This document shows positions 18,401-25,433 of a stretch of 37,419 bases of DNA, one piece after another; position 1 is the stretch's first letter, and each line of letters opens with the position of its first letter. Below the pieces are notes generated by a model. The model saw nothing but the letters and a program-made list of their open reading frames with translations, made no database searches and was not told where the DNA came from. The DNA lies in the NCBI RefSeq assembly GCF_000421965.1, contig NZ_ATAY01000035.1, forward strand, positions 1-37,419. The letters run 5' to 3'. The stretch is from Ruminiclostridium papyrosolvens C7. Its GTDB lineage: Bacteria; Bacillota; Clostridia; Acetivibrionales; DSM-1351. Position numbers and translations under genes: made by a program.

Positions 18401-19114
18401 TGAAATTCCTCCAGTTTGTAAAGGGGTCTGTCTGCCCCCATTTTCAAGCTTCAGGGGCTGCGGGTCTCCTTTATCATCAAAGTAATACCACTGAAGGCTG
18501 TATTTATCGCTGCTATCACCATTTAGTAGTAATCTCACATTTACTACTGCATCTTCTATACTGAATAATTTTGAATGCCCTATATATATGCGGTGTATTA
18601 TGGGTGACTCTCCTCTAAACAGTTCTGCCTCAATGCCATTGTTTTCAGCTAACAAAAAATCTAAATTGCTCCATCGGTCTTCTGCCGGATCTATACTCAC
18701 AGCCTTGATTAAGCCTGGTCTAATTACAGTCAAATCATTTTGAGTTTCAAAAACAACTTCATCTTTGTTCTCAGGCTGAGCTGAAATTTTAGCACCTGCA
18801 GGTATAAATCCATCCTTGTCCCAGTCATCTTTAAGTTTGAAAACCAAGGGTGCTTTTGACGGTATTGGAGAAGTAGGACTAACTCCTATCAGGTTTAAAA
18901 ATGCAGTAAAATTCTTATCCAATGCCTGATTTAATGAATAATTGACATGTCCCATCATATTGGAAAATATATTTACAAGTGCATCAAGCTCTTTATCTGC
19001 CGCAATGTCGTCAATACTTCCAAATTCAGGGCAATAATAAAGTATCAAGCGTCTTATTTCACTAACCAAATCCTGTTGGCTTCGATTATCAATTTTCGGT
19101 ATCATATCTGTCAT
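15500..19114 (-). CDS. Large baseplate J-family wedge protein (Afp11-like)
   Basis: A 1204-aa baseplate protein. The N terminus (residues 1-90) is the J-like start, with DALVNIFSNMMGHVNYSLNQALDKNFTAFLNLIGV. A long beta-rich insert follows, with two related domains around residues 330-470 and 530-640 that each contain LLAWEYWNGAKW or VVAWEYSNGRKW and FWVRARLE/YWIRVRI. The J core is near residues 700-1000 (GVITFGDGNNGMIPP, ADGGFDQEEVEETKKRGPHTL, RGITCEDVEWLVREAAP, GWTLGKNLYISEVCSVI). The C-terminal 200 residues are an extra domain ending in a CDHC motif (GAKCDHCFPNKD), possibly metal-binding. It forms the wedge that links hub, sheath and fibres. Its start overlaps the gp25 stop as TAATG. Confidence 0.85.
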   Translation of the reverse strand: MTDMIPKIDNRSQQDLVSEIRRLILYYCPEFGSIDDIAADKELDALVNIFSNMMGHVNYSLNQALDKNFTAFLNLIGVSPTSPIPSKAPLVFKLKDDWDKDGFIPAGAKISAQPENKDEVVFETQNDLTVIRPGLIKAVSIDPAEDRWSNLDFLLAENNGIEAELFRGESPIIHRIYIGHSKLFSIEDAVVNVRLLLNGDSSDKYSLQWYYFDDKGDPQPLKLENGGRQTPLQTGGISFSGITGISQKEISGYKKDNSFSCWKNHWIYAELKSALRDTNLLPDVEDIKISVDTLGSGIAPGIAVFNYAPIDLTKDFYPFGERPTFNDTFYFACKEAFSKKDADITLGINLSDAKSTPDTKNILLAWEYWNGAKWNGFAKIGMSDKSGSSTCIKEGLIYSDTTYALTKSGKIKFKCPEIQSHSINGEENYWIRVRIIGGNYGEDGRVSYVPKPVLLNNNEQITVTEAEYIEPTFIPPSIKELLVDYTYSSPEVFPENVITENNFIMGEKTKECLSTGKTFKLFASCTDSEPALYLGFNRDISNLPVSLFFPLTGDQKGKKPVVAWEYSNGRKWLALSVNDAVRDFTRREIQQLVIPGDIEKIPLFGSDMFWVRARLESANQIDGDYIVYPRLNAIYSNAVWASNSNTIQNEILGSSNGEPNQTFQFSRTPVLNGQVVRVKEILGQADAIIWEEVQTFSLSEPDSRHYMLDNNSGVITFGDGNNGMIPPAGKENIQCDYKYGGGSCGNVEADTIKKLWDSYPGIDLATNPVAADGGFDQEEVEETKKRGPHTLKSMDRGITCEDVEWLVREAAPQIALVKCFPTMDQNLDFCPGKATVIVVPDYDAPKPTPSQELLNEIEKHLTQRIPTVLNNPDSPRLDIIGPDYIRIGIEASVKYTKPESAKIIEGNIIENLREFLNPLRGGQEKTGWTLGKNLYISEVCSVIKNTPGVDYITDISVKASVQCYTLNIELLKEVPFRPAITYPSYCAVKSKDNRIIFALAQKLEANKDVRTLLVKGFREGDRIMLTCVNCPSKELIVESVEGDTLQCRTFDGEPLEADYPVGSDIEAEATPDLFIRSFILNEIKAQSETFYIKIAVPEARDVVFLSRNDEYVNTTPLKISEVLEGDVFLEEDELVYSGEHFINKKSEIKFPYLLNRDTNVIHDSINPAEECSIGELLKEDRRYLEKISDEPKGAKCDHCFPNKD

Positions 19115-19509
19115 TATCTTCCCACACTTTCAAGATAGAATGGATAAACAAGGTTTGCTTTGCAATTACTGGACTTTATTATGTATTCTATATTGATTTC
19201 TATAGTCGGCTCTGTTTGATTCATAGTAGCCGTTACGCTCTGCACTTCTATTCTAGGCTCCCAGTTAAGTAAAGCCTCATCAACATAGGTCTGTATTAAT
19301 GTTGCAGTTCCAAGTTCATTGGATGAAAACAGCATGTCATTCAGTCTGCATCCAAAATCCGGTCTCATTACCCTCTCACCTCTGGAAGTTCCCAAGATAA
19401 GCATTATTGACTCCTTTATAGATTCCTCACCGACAGAAGTACGCAGCTTTGATTTTTTTGCTGAAACAGGATATTTTAATCCTTTTCCTAAAAAATCTAT
19501 TACTTCCAT
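19114..19509 (-). CDS. gp25/GPW-like baseplate wedge protein (Afp9-like)
   Basis: A 131-aa member of the gp25 family. It has the expected length and the family's EPR motif (NWEPRIEV, near residues 84-91), plus the start FLGKGLKYPVS and the segment ILGTSRGERVMRPDFGCRLNDMLF. gp25 starts sheath polymerisation at the baseplate and is one of the best conserved proteins of all contractile systems. ATG at 19509 has GGAGG a few bases upstream. Confidence 0.92.
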   Translation of the reverse strand: MEVIDFLGKGLKYPVSAKKSKLRTSVGEESIKESIMLILGTSRGERVMRPDFGCRLNDMLFSSNELGTATLIQTYVDEALLNWEPRIEVQSVTATMNQTEPTIEINIEYIIKSSNCKANLVYPFYLESVGR

Positions 19510-19574
19510 ATACCCTCCATTTCCCCAATGTGCCCGGCTAAGCGTGACATCAGGCTAAAAAGTATTTTTTTAAT

Positions 19575-19970
19575 TCAGCCTCCGATAATTACAGTACCTG
19601 CAGCTACTACCTTCCCCACTGGAAGGTCCGCAGGATCATTGCATGTAATAGCCGTATCTCCGTTTCTGGCTGCCATTTTTCCATTTATTTTAACAGTGGC
19701 ACTACCCACTGAGATTTTGCCCTTATTTTTCGGTGCTTTTTGGAAAGGCCCCGATTTCGGGGAATGAGATGGTGTATTTGTAGCTGTTGAATCTACTGTT
19801 GCAGCCGGCTTCCCCATAATATTTACATTACTGCTAAGACTCCCGTCTATAATGCCGGTAAAGGGATTCGGTATCGGTGTCGGCACTGTACTTGAGCCTA
19901 CCGGAACCAATTCTATATGCGTATCCGTTGCTATAATGCGATCACCTTGCTTTGCCGCTGGTTGTCCCAT
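19575..19970 (-). CDS. PAAR-type spike tip protein (Afp10-like)
   Basis: A 131-aa PAAR protein that would cap the spike and form the piercing tip. The start MGQPAAKQGDRIIATDTHIE, the PTPIPNPFTGIIDGSL segment, NIMGKPAATVDS and the closing GKMAARNGDTAITCNDP are typical, with Asp, His and Cys residues suited to metal binding at the tip. I chose the ATG at 19970 because AAGGAG lies 9 bases upstream; an in-frame ATG at 19976 and a TTG at 19994 are possible but poorly placed. The gene lies between spike and gp25, as in other eCIS loci. Confidence 0.88.
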   Translation of the reverse strand: MGQPAAKQGDRIIATDTHIELVPVGSSTVPTPIPNPFTGIIDGSLSSNVNIMGKPAATVDSTATNTPSHSPKSGPFQKAPKNKGKISVGSATVKINGKMAARNGDTAITCNDPADLPVGKVVAAGTVIIGG

Positions 19971-20015
19971 ACACATTCTCTCCTTTTTGTACAATAATAA
20001 AGATAAAAATTTTAA

Positions 20016-20738
20016 TCAGTTTATGTTAACAGTAGCTCCTTTAACTGTCATATTAGAGGATGCCTTTATGTCCATAGCGGCTGAGGCTTCAATTTTTGTG
20101 GCTGCCGAGGATTTAATTTCTATTTCTTTTGCATTTATTGAGAGTTTCCCGTTAGGTGCTGAAAATTCAATATCTTTACCTGAATTTATAGTTATTTTAT
20201 TGTCTTTTGTACTGATAGTAAGTTTATTACTACCTGATTTATCTATAATTTGTATACTCTCAGCTCCACTTTTATCATCAATTTGTACAATATGTCCTTT
20301 TGATGATTTCAATAAAATTCTTTCTTCGCCGCTTTTATCAGAAAACTCGAATATATGTCCGCTGCGGGACTTTATAACTCTAATGTTATTTTTTCCATCA
20401 CTGTTTTTTTCAGGAGGTGTATCTTTACCATTCCATAGAGCTCCGATAATAAAGGGCTTGTTGACGTCCCCGTTTTCAAATGCAACAAGTACCTCGTCAC
20501 CTACTTCAGGAAGGAAAAAAGCTCCTCTCTCTTTTCCGGCCATAAAGGATGCAATTCTGGCCCAATTTGACTCTTTCATTCCAAGCAATGGAATCTGTAC
20601 CTTTACAAGTCCCGGCCCCGGTTTTTCGGAATCATTTGCGGAGTCATTCTTTATCACAACTCCAATCATCACACCTAATACCTTTTCATCTTTTTGAATA
20701 TATTCAGTAAAATTTGAAATGCTGATACCTTCACTCAT
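20016..20738 (-). CDS. Spike protein, gpV/gp5-like (C-terminal part of split Afp8/VgrG)
   Basis: A 240-aa baseplate spike protein. Residues 15-110 are the OB-fold: VLGVMIGVVIKN, GPGLVKVQIPLLG, WARIASFMAGKERGAFFLPEVGDEVLVAFENGD and KPFIIGALWNG are the classic gp5/VgrG OB motifs. The rest is a run of short beta repeats (HIVQIDDKSGAESIQIIDKSG, then KLTISTKDNKITINSGKDI) that would make the triple-stranded beta needle under the PAAR tip. The ATG overlaps the stop of the gpD-like gene by four bases (ATGA). In Afp/PVC both parts form one gene; here hub and spike are separate. Confidence 0.9.
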   Translation of the reverse strand: MSEGISISNFTEYIQKDEKVLGVMIGVVIKNDSANDSEKPGPGLVKVQIPLLGMKESNWARIASFMAGKERGAFFLPEVGDEVLVAFENGDVNKPFIIGALWNGKDTPPEKNSDGKNNIRVIKSRSGHIFEFSDKSGEERILLKSSKGHIVQIDDKSGAESIQIIDKSGSNKLTISTKDNKITINSGKDIEFSAPNGKLSINAKEIEIKSSAATKIEASAAMDIKASSNMTVKGATVNIN

Positions 20739-21781
20739 ATTCCGGTCCTCTTTACCTTAAATTTAGTCTTATAGCCCTGTTTATCTATGTTATGGATAGT
20801 TGAAATAATATAGTAGACTCCTGTGAAGCGTTCATCTATCCCTAAAAGTTTTACAGATTTGCCCGCCCTAACCAGAGGATTACCATAGCATTTTCCCTCG
20901 CCGGTTATAAATTCTCGAAGAAGGCTATTATATGCTGCCGCAGCTGCCGCTTTACCTTCACTGACATCAATGAGGTTTTCAACCCAGAAGGATACCGGAG
21001 CTTTTTCAATACTTTTTTCAGTAATGTCATAGCCCGATTCTTTTCCACCCATTTTTGTTGTTTCATCCCCTTTTTTCGCCAAGGCTTCTATTTCTTTCTT
21101 TTCCTTTACGTTCCAGCCTCTTACTGTGACTTCACTTCCCTTTGTTAAAGCTCTCAGCTCAAGATTCAGTTCCTCATAATCCCTTTTGTAATTAAAATCA
21201 GGAAGTTCAGGGGCTTTGGGAGCCCGGGACTTAACAAAGTATAATTTTTTGTCCTCGGCATAAAGCTCATAATCCAGATATGCAGCTCTTTTCATAAGGA
21301 AATCATAATTGCTGATATTGTTCTGAAAAACATATGGATAAATGGTTTTTGTATCGTCTACCTGAGGAGTGAGCCCATGTTCCCGAGCAATTTCACTGGC
21401 TATATCGCTGTCCTTTTTCTTGGTAAAAACCTTGTTTCTTGTTCCCATACGCAACCTGTGAAGCAAATCGTAACCTCTTATTTCAACCAAGCTGTGATCG
21501 GCAACCAGCAGTTCTAAAGATGTTATCTCTCCGCTTATCATTACCTCAGGCTTGTCAAGTCCCATATAAATTGATATCTTATCTCCGGGTTTGAAGGTTT
21601 TTAAATCAATACCTCGCCATTTACCGTTTCCGCTGTCTACCATATTCATTTGTATTCTGAACAGAGCGGGCAGGTTTATTTCGTCTTCAATTGTTACAGT
21701 TTCAATTGCATTGAATAAATCTGCTGATAAATCAGCTCCATTGAGCTTTATCTTATAATTTGCAACTTTTGTAGTACCCAT
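20735..21781 (-). CDS. Baseplate hub, late control protein D-like (N-terminal part of split Afp8/VgrG)
   Basis: A 348-aa protein of the gpD/gp27 hub family. Visible features are the N-terminal beta domain (YKIKLNGADLSADLFNAIETVTIEDE), the DKISIYMG segment, SLVEIRGYDLLHRLRMG near residues 95-112, SDIASEIAREHGL and SNYDFLMKRAAYLDYELY, all usual for late control protein D. The hub forms the trimeric ring that joins tube to spike. ATG at 21781 has GAGGTGG upstream, 11 bases after the LysM gene. Confidence 0.9.
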   Translation of the reverse strand: MGTTKVANYKIKLNGADLSADLFNAIETVTIEDEINLPALFRIQMNMVDSGNGKWRGIDLKTFKPGDKISIYMGLDKPEVMISGEITSLELLVADHSLVEIRGYDLLHRLRMGTRNKVFTKKKDSDIASEIAREHGLTPQVDDTKTIYPYVFQNNISNYDFLMKRAAYLDYELYAEDKKLYFVKSRAPKAPELPDFNYKRDYEELNLELRALTKGSEVTVRGWNVKEKKEIEALAKKGDETTKMGGKESGYDITEKSIEKAPVSFWVENLIDVSEGKAAAAAAYNSLLREFITGEGKCYGNPLVRAGKSVKLLGIDERFTGVYYIISTIHNIDKQGYKTKFKVKRTGI

Positions 21782-21792
21782 AGTTCCACCTC

Positions 21793-22407
21793 TTAATCCG
21801 GTATAACCAGAGTCCTTCCGAAATCATTTTTGCTAGGGAATCCGATCGGATTGTCGATTCCGTTTGCAGCAGCTATGGTACGCCACTTTAAAGGATCTTT
21901 GAGTGCTTCATTTGCAATTATATCCAGTCGGTCTCCGCTTTTGACTATCCATAGCTTTCTGCAGGCCTCTTTACCTTGGGCAAGTTCAACCTTCTTCTGA
22001 GGTTCATCTGATATTAGTGTTATATCGAGCAATGACCTTACAGGGGTTCCGTTTTCCAGAAACATTGTATATTTTTGTTCTATCTTGCTGATAACCCCTC
22101 GATATGAGTAACCGCCCCAAACAAATAAACATGTTGGTGGCTTTTTTGTACTTTTTCCGGCTACTTTCGGGTCAAGCAGATCTGTTATTTTCATTGTTTC
22201 ACGCCTTACGTCTCTTCGCTTTTCATAGGTGTCATAAAACAATGAGATTTTAAATTCAGGTGTTTCTGCTATCTGAAACTGCTTCTTATCATTTTCTCCG
22301 GTGTATTTTCCTTCAAAGGATACAGTATATTCGTTTGGGTTAAACATTACTGATATTGGTTCGGCACCGGGTAAATCCAGCGGGATTATTTGTGCTTTTT
22401 CTGCCAT
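21793..22407 (-). CDS. CIS tube-associated protein with C-terminal LysM domain (Afp7-like)
   Basis: A 204-aa protein. Residues 1-140 match the contractile-injection-system tube/baseplate domain (start with ISVMFNPNEYTVSFEGKY, then FKISLFYDTYEKRRDVR, PPTCLFVWGGYSYRGVISKIEQKYTMFLENGTPVRSLLDITL). Residues 150-204 are LysM-like (LWIVKSGDRLDIIANEALKDPLKWRTIAAANGIDNP). In other eCIS the Afp7/Pvc7 protein links tube and hub, and T4 gp53 also carries a LysM-like domain with a structural role, so peptidoglycan binding should not be assumed. Stop of the previous gene and this ATG overlap as TAATG. Confidence 0.88.
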   Translation of the reverse strand: MAEKAQIIPLDLPGAEPISVMFNPNEYTVSFEGKYTGENDKKQFQIAETPEFKISLFYDTYEKRRDVRRETMKITDLLDPKVAGKSTKKPPTCLFVWGGYSYRGVISKIEQKYTMFLENGTPVRSLLDITLISDEPQKKVELAQGKEACRKLWIVKSGDRLDIIANEALKDPLKWRTIAAANGIDNPIGFPSKNDFGRTLVIPD

Positions 22408-23702
22408 TACCTAAGACCCCTCCTATCTTTTTGTATTATCAACTTTTTCTCAAGTATTTGAAAAACTTTGTCTGCCAGCACCTTTACTTCCTCGTTTCCT
22501 ATGGTTTGCAGTTTTTTATCCGGCTTTGACGGGGAGGTTGCTTTAGCGTATACATTTTTTTCTGTATGCATAACATCCATTGGCAAAATATCTTTTATTC
22601 CCTGTTCTTTTTTATCCTTTTCCTTTAACTGATGCCTGTAAAAAATCAAATCAGTACTTTTATCATTCTTTTGAGGTAAAAAATGAACAAATTTTTCATA
22701 CCCATCTAAGTCTGTTTCTTTTATTTCCTGCTCACGAAGGATATTACGATTGATTTGTTGTTTTTGTGTACTGTGAATTATATTTCCTGTGACAATGCCA
22801 TTCTTAACATTAAACCTCTCTGAATTCAATTCACCTGATTCCGGATGTTGGTACTTTTCCTTTGTGATAAGCTTATTTATTATAGTGGTTTGGCTTATAG
22901 ACCTGTTTTCAATGGTTTCAGAGAAACTGCCCGGTAAAGATTTTGTTTCCGGAAACACATTGTAAACCAATGTGTTTAGTTTATTCTGCCCCAGATATTT
23001 ATTGCTGGACACGACCGACTTTTGAGCCACTTCCCGTACTAGTGTTTGTTTCTCGTAATCCTTCTTATATGTTATTTCTTTCTCAAAAATATTTTGATGT
23101 GTTGTATGCTCACGTACTTCTTTGATTGCCCTTTCATTCTCAAACAGCTTTGTATCGGTTTTATTATTGATAACGTTTTCTTTATTTTGGATATCTGTAA
23201 TATGATAAACATCTTTGTTATAGTTAGCAGCTCCGTTATTTACCTCTGTAAAACCATCTGATGATTCTAATCCTGCTTTTTCTGTGAGCCTATGAAAAAA
23301 GTATTTTTGCTCCTGATTATTGGTGTTTAATAGAACTTTCTGAATAAATTTTGCCGGTTCGGTTTTAGAATTTAGCTTAATTTCCGTTGGCGTTGTAATA
23401 TTTATGATTTTGGTGTGTTTATTATATGATGGTTTTAAACTGACATTTCGTGTTGTGCCGGGTAGTACTATCTGGGATGAATTATTATTTATATATTTAT
23501 AAACTTTTAGTAAAGTGTTGTACCTTTTTATTTCAGTATAATTAAAGGGCTCTTTTCCTTCATCGGATTCTAAAACCATATCGGAGCTGTTTCTGAAAAT
23601 CAGTCTGGTAAATTGACCTTTCCACCTTCCGATACCGTATTTGCTCAGTATATTTTGTGCAAAGGACGTATTTAATTTGTTTAACTTATTTGTTTTAATC
23701 AT
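22407..23702 (-). CDS. 431-aa low-complexity eCIS protein of unknown function
   Basis: A 431-aa protein rich in Lys, Asn, Thr, Glu and Gln with little predicted globular structure between residues 60 and 390. Only the ends look conserved: the N terminus (FAQNILSKYGIGRWKGQFTRLIF) and the C terminus (VKVLADKVFQILEKKLIIQKDRRGLR, an amphipathic helix like the LADRVY..L...L..ERERRG ends of proteins at this position in other eCIS loci, from memory). It lies between tube protein 2 and the Afp7-like gene. With no Afp14-like tape measure elsewhere in the operon, a ruler or baseplate-scaffold role is a reasonable guess, not shown. The ATG at 23702 has a TTAGGA ribosome site and its stop overlaps the next start. 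Confidence 0.75.
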   Translation of the reverse strand: MIKTNKLNKLNTSFAQNILSKYGIGRWKGQFTRLIFRNSSDMVLESDEGKEPFNYTEIKRYNTLLKVYKYINNNSSQIVLPGTTRNVSLKPSYNKHTKIINITTPTEIKLNSKTEPAKFIQKVLLNTNNQEQKYFFHRLTEKAGLESSDGFTEVNNGAANYNKDVYHITDIQNKENVINNKTDTKLFENERAIKEVREHTTHQNIFEKEITYKKDYEKQTLVREVAQKSVVSSNKYLGQNKLNTLVYNVFPETKSLPGSFSETIENRSISQTTIINKLITKEKYQHPESGELNSERFNVKNGIVTGNIIHSTQKQQINRNILREQEIKETDLDGYEKFVHFLPQKNDKSTDLIFYRHQLKEKDKKEQGIKDILPMDVMHTEKNVYAKATSPSKPDKKLQTIGNEEVKVLADKVFQILEKKLIIQKDRRGLR

Positions 23703-23728
23703 ATGTTTACGTCCTAACCCTGTATTTT

Positions 23729-24202
23729 CTATTTGTGCATGTTTATTCCATTATGAGTGAATACCAGTGTTTCTGCAGCTATAGAACTGCTTGTGGCACT
23801 AAATGCCGGGCCCTCCCACTTAATAGGACATGCTTCCAGAAAATCCCACCACAATTTAGGATTACCCGAATGATCCAGCAGGCAAATTGATCCGTTTTTT
23901 CTGGTTATCCTGCCATTAATTACTCTCCTATACCAGTTCCATAAATAGTCATCATTTGTAATTCCGTGTTTTAAAGTTATATCGCTGTATTTAGTCTGAG
24001 TTAAGAATGTGTACTCTTTGTGGTTTTCTCCTCCGAAGGTTTTACGCTCCACCTGAGTTTCAATACTTAACCCTGAAACATCAGTAAATCCTGCAACTGC
24101 AATACCATCGATCTCTACTACAAAGTTAAATGTAAGGTATGGATCTTTTCTGTATCCGGGAACCCAGTTTCTTCTTTCTACCAAATTTACTATATTTGCC
24201 AT
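23729..24202 (-). CDS. Tail tube protein 2 (gp19/Afp5-like)
   Basis: A 157-aa tube protein of the T4 gp19-like family. The start KDPYLTFNFVVEIDGIAVAGFTDVSGLSIETQVE is the family signature, followed by KYSDITLKHGITNDDYLWNWYRRVINGRITRKNGSICLLD and PIKWEGPAF. It is probably the baseplate-proximal tube starter, since in Afp/PVC the copy next to the Afp7 gene has this role. Its ribosome binding site TAGGAGG includes the stop codon of the DUF6760 reading frame, so it is coupled to it. Confidence 0.92.
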   Translation of the reverse strand: MANIVNLVERRNWVPGYRKDPYLTFNFVVEIDGIAVAGFTDVSGLSIETQVERKTFGGENHKEYTFLTQTKYSDITLKHGITNDDYLWNWYRRVINGRITRKNGSICLLDHSGNPKLWWDFLEACPIKWEGPAFSATSSSIAAETLVFTHNGINMHK

Positions 24203-24211
24203 GGTGTCCTC

Positions 24212-24397
24212 CTAAACCTCAAAGAAATCTTTCTTGCCCTCATCTCCGTTGAGCTTCTTGTTTATTTCACTTACTTCCCTGCACCAGCGTTCTCTCTCAA
24301 AATGCTCCAAGCCCAGCACGGTTTTATAATCCCAGTGCAGGTAGTAGGACAAAAAGGCTACCTCCTCGTAGAGGCGGTCGAGAGGGTAGCCGGTTAT
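24212..24397 (-). CDS. DUF6760-like protein without a normal start codon (probable -1 frameshift extension)
   Basis: A 61-codon reading frame (counted from ATA at 24397) that overlaps the end of the 122-aa gene. It encodes GYPLDRLYEEVAFLSYYLHW near its start and LEHFERERWCREVSEINKKL, a pattern I know from small DUF6760 proteins of eCIS loci. There is no ATG, GTG or TTG before the conserved part: the frame opens at a TGA, then runs through GAT TCT GGG GGA ATA ACC. The first possible start (TTG in AFLSYY) would remove the conserved core. The most economical reading is a -1 ribosomal slip on the G run, giving a 183-aa fusion with the tail-assembly protein. An AUA start or a sequencing error in the G run are alternatives. 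Confidence 0.75.
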   Translation of the reverse strand: MTGYPLDRLYEEVAFLSYYLHWDYKTVLGLEHFERERWCREVSEINKKLNGDEGKKDFFEV

Positions 24398-24405
24398 TCC
24401 CCCAG
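24356..24405 (-). promoter_or_regulatory. Candidate programmed -1 frameshift site (G5 run plus stem-loop)
   Basis: On the minus strand the 122-aa gene ends CTG GGG GAA TAA. The five-G run (24403-24399) lets glycyl-tRNA re-pair on GGG after slipping back one base. After GAA there are five bases, then GGCTACC (24391-24385) pairs perfectly with GGTAGCC (24362-24356); the loop holds a nested CCTC/GAGG hairpin. A slippery run, a short spacer and a stem are the standard parts of a -1 frameshift signal. The A-site codon GAA to GGA re-pairing is poor, so the efficiency may be low. Confidence 0.5.
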
Positions 24406-24762
24406 AATCTCAGCCTCAACCTCAAAAGCGTGATCACATTTGGGACATTTGGTTTTTATAGTATTAGAGCCATTCTGGTTGATTCTGTTGTATAATTCCT
24501 GCAAATAGGAAAAGTCGGAAGTATACAACTCCTCTATAACTCTGGGAGTTATCATTTTAAGCGTACCTAAATTTGTTACTACCCTCGAAAGCAGGATTAC
24601 TGATAAATAAGCCGGGTTCTGCTGTACACGTGCATCACGAAGTGGCATTATTTCATCTGCGGCAGTAGCAAGTCTCATTGTTCCCTGCTTAAGTACCGTT
24701 CCTGTATCGTCAACGTAACCTTTGGGCAGTGTAAAGTTAAATTCTGTTTGTAAAATATCCAT
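24394..24762 (-). CDS. eCIS tail-assembly protein (T4-like/gpG-position)
   Basis: A 122-aa protein: N-terminal FNFTLPKGYVDDTGTVLKQGTMRLATAADEI, a helical middle (VQQNPAYLSVILLSRVVTNLGTL, PRVIEELYTSDFSYLQELYNRINQN) and a C-terminal CPKCDHAF segment that looks like half of a zinc ribbon. Proteins of this kind sit next to the tube genes in Gram-positive and cyanobacterial eCIS and are annotated as phage tail assembly proteins. Its 3' end overlaps the DUF6760 frame, and a -1 slip would extend it, as with the gpG/gpGT tail chaperones of phages. ATG at 24762 has GAGAGG 8 bases upstream. Confidence 0.8.
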   Translation of the reverse strand: MDILQTEFNFTLPKGYVDDTGTVLKQGTMRLATAADEIMPLRDARVQQNPAYLSVILLSRVVTNLGTLKMITPRVIEELYTSDFSYLQELYNRINQNGSNTIKTKCPKCDHAFEVEAEILGE

Positions 24763-24967
24763 TCTACATTCCTCTCTTTTGATTATTACCTTTGACTGAT
24801 GTAAGGTGCGGCTTCAACCCTGTAAAACCGGGTTGAAGCGACCTTCATCATCATTTTGTTCCTCAAAATACACAATAAGGATAGTTATTGAAATTTGACC
24901 GTTTATACCTATATTTAATTTTTGCAGTATGTTATCAATTCAATAATAATCCGGCTAACGATTAAGA
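24763..24967 (-). promoter_or_regulatory. 205-base gap with a 10-bp hairpin between tube 1 and the assembly gene
   Basis: The longest gap inside the structural operon. GCTTCAACCC (24811-24820) and GGGTTGAAGC (24830-24839) form a perfect 10-bp stem with a 9-base loop; AAGGT/ACCTT outside it may extend it. No T run follows on the minus strand, so it is not a strong terminator. It may stabilise the tube/sheath mRNA or attenuate transcription into the baseplate genes, which are needed in far fewer copies. Confidence 0.5.
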
Positions 24968-25411
24968 TTACTTAACTCTTGCTACGCCTTCATGTGCCAG
25001 TTCAATGTTTTCAATACTAACTTCATTTCCCTTTGCACTTAATGCACTAACATCATATTTAATTGGCCATGCTTCAATGATATCCCATTGAGCTTTGTCA
25101 TTGCCTTCTTCATCTACCAATATTATTGATAAGCTTCTTCTGTTGTTAAGTGCACCCTTTTGTACAACCGCTTTACGCCAGTTGTACAGGTCCATAGTAT
25201 CTGTAAGGCCTCTCTTTAAAGTTACATTACCGAACTTTGTAAGACCTGAAAGTTTTCTTGAATGAGGTGCATCTGTTCCCTCTCTGTATTCTACTGCTTC
25301 TGTAGATATATCAGGAATTGTTGCATCAGAAAACGCTGCTATCTGAATACCATCAATTACTACTCTGAATCTAAAATTTCTGTATGGATCATTTCTCTTT
25401 CCTGTTGCCAT
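24968..25411 (-). CDS. Tail tube protein 1 (gp19/Afp1-like, main tube)
   Basis: A 147-aa tube protein with the family start RNDPYRNFRFRVVIDGIQIAAFSDATIPDISTEAVEYREG, then LTKFGNVTLKRGLTDTMDLYNWRKAVV and WDIIEAWPIKYDVSALSAKGNEVSIENIELAHEG. It is paralogous to the 157-aa protein at 23729. Directly after the sheath gene (22 bases), it is probably the main stacked-ring tube subunit. AGAGGAG ribosome site before ATG 25411. A hairpin-containing gap follows it. Confidence 0.93.
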   Translation of the reverse strand: MATGKRNDPYRNFRFRVVIDGIQIAAFSDATIPDISTEAVEYREGTDAPHSRKLSGLTKFGNVTLKRGLTDTMDLYNWRKAVVQKGALNNRRSLSIILVDEEGNDKAQWDIIEAWPIKYDVSALSAKGNEVSIENIELAHEGVARVK

Positions 25412-25433
25412 TGGTTAATCTCCTCTCTGGATG

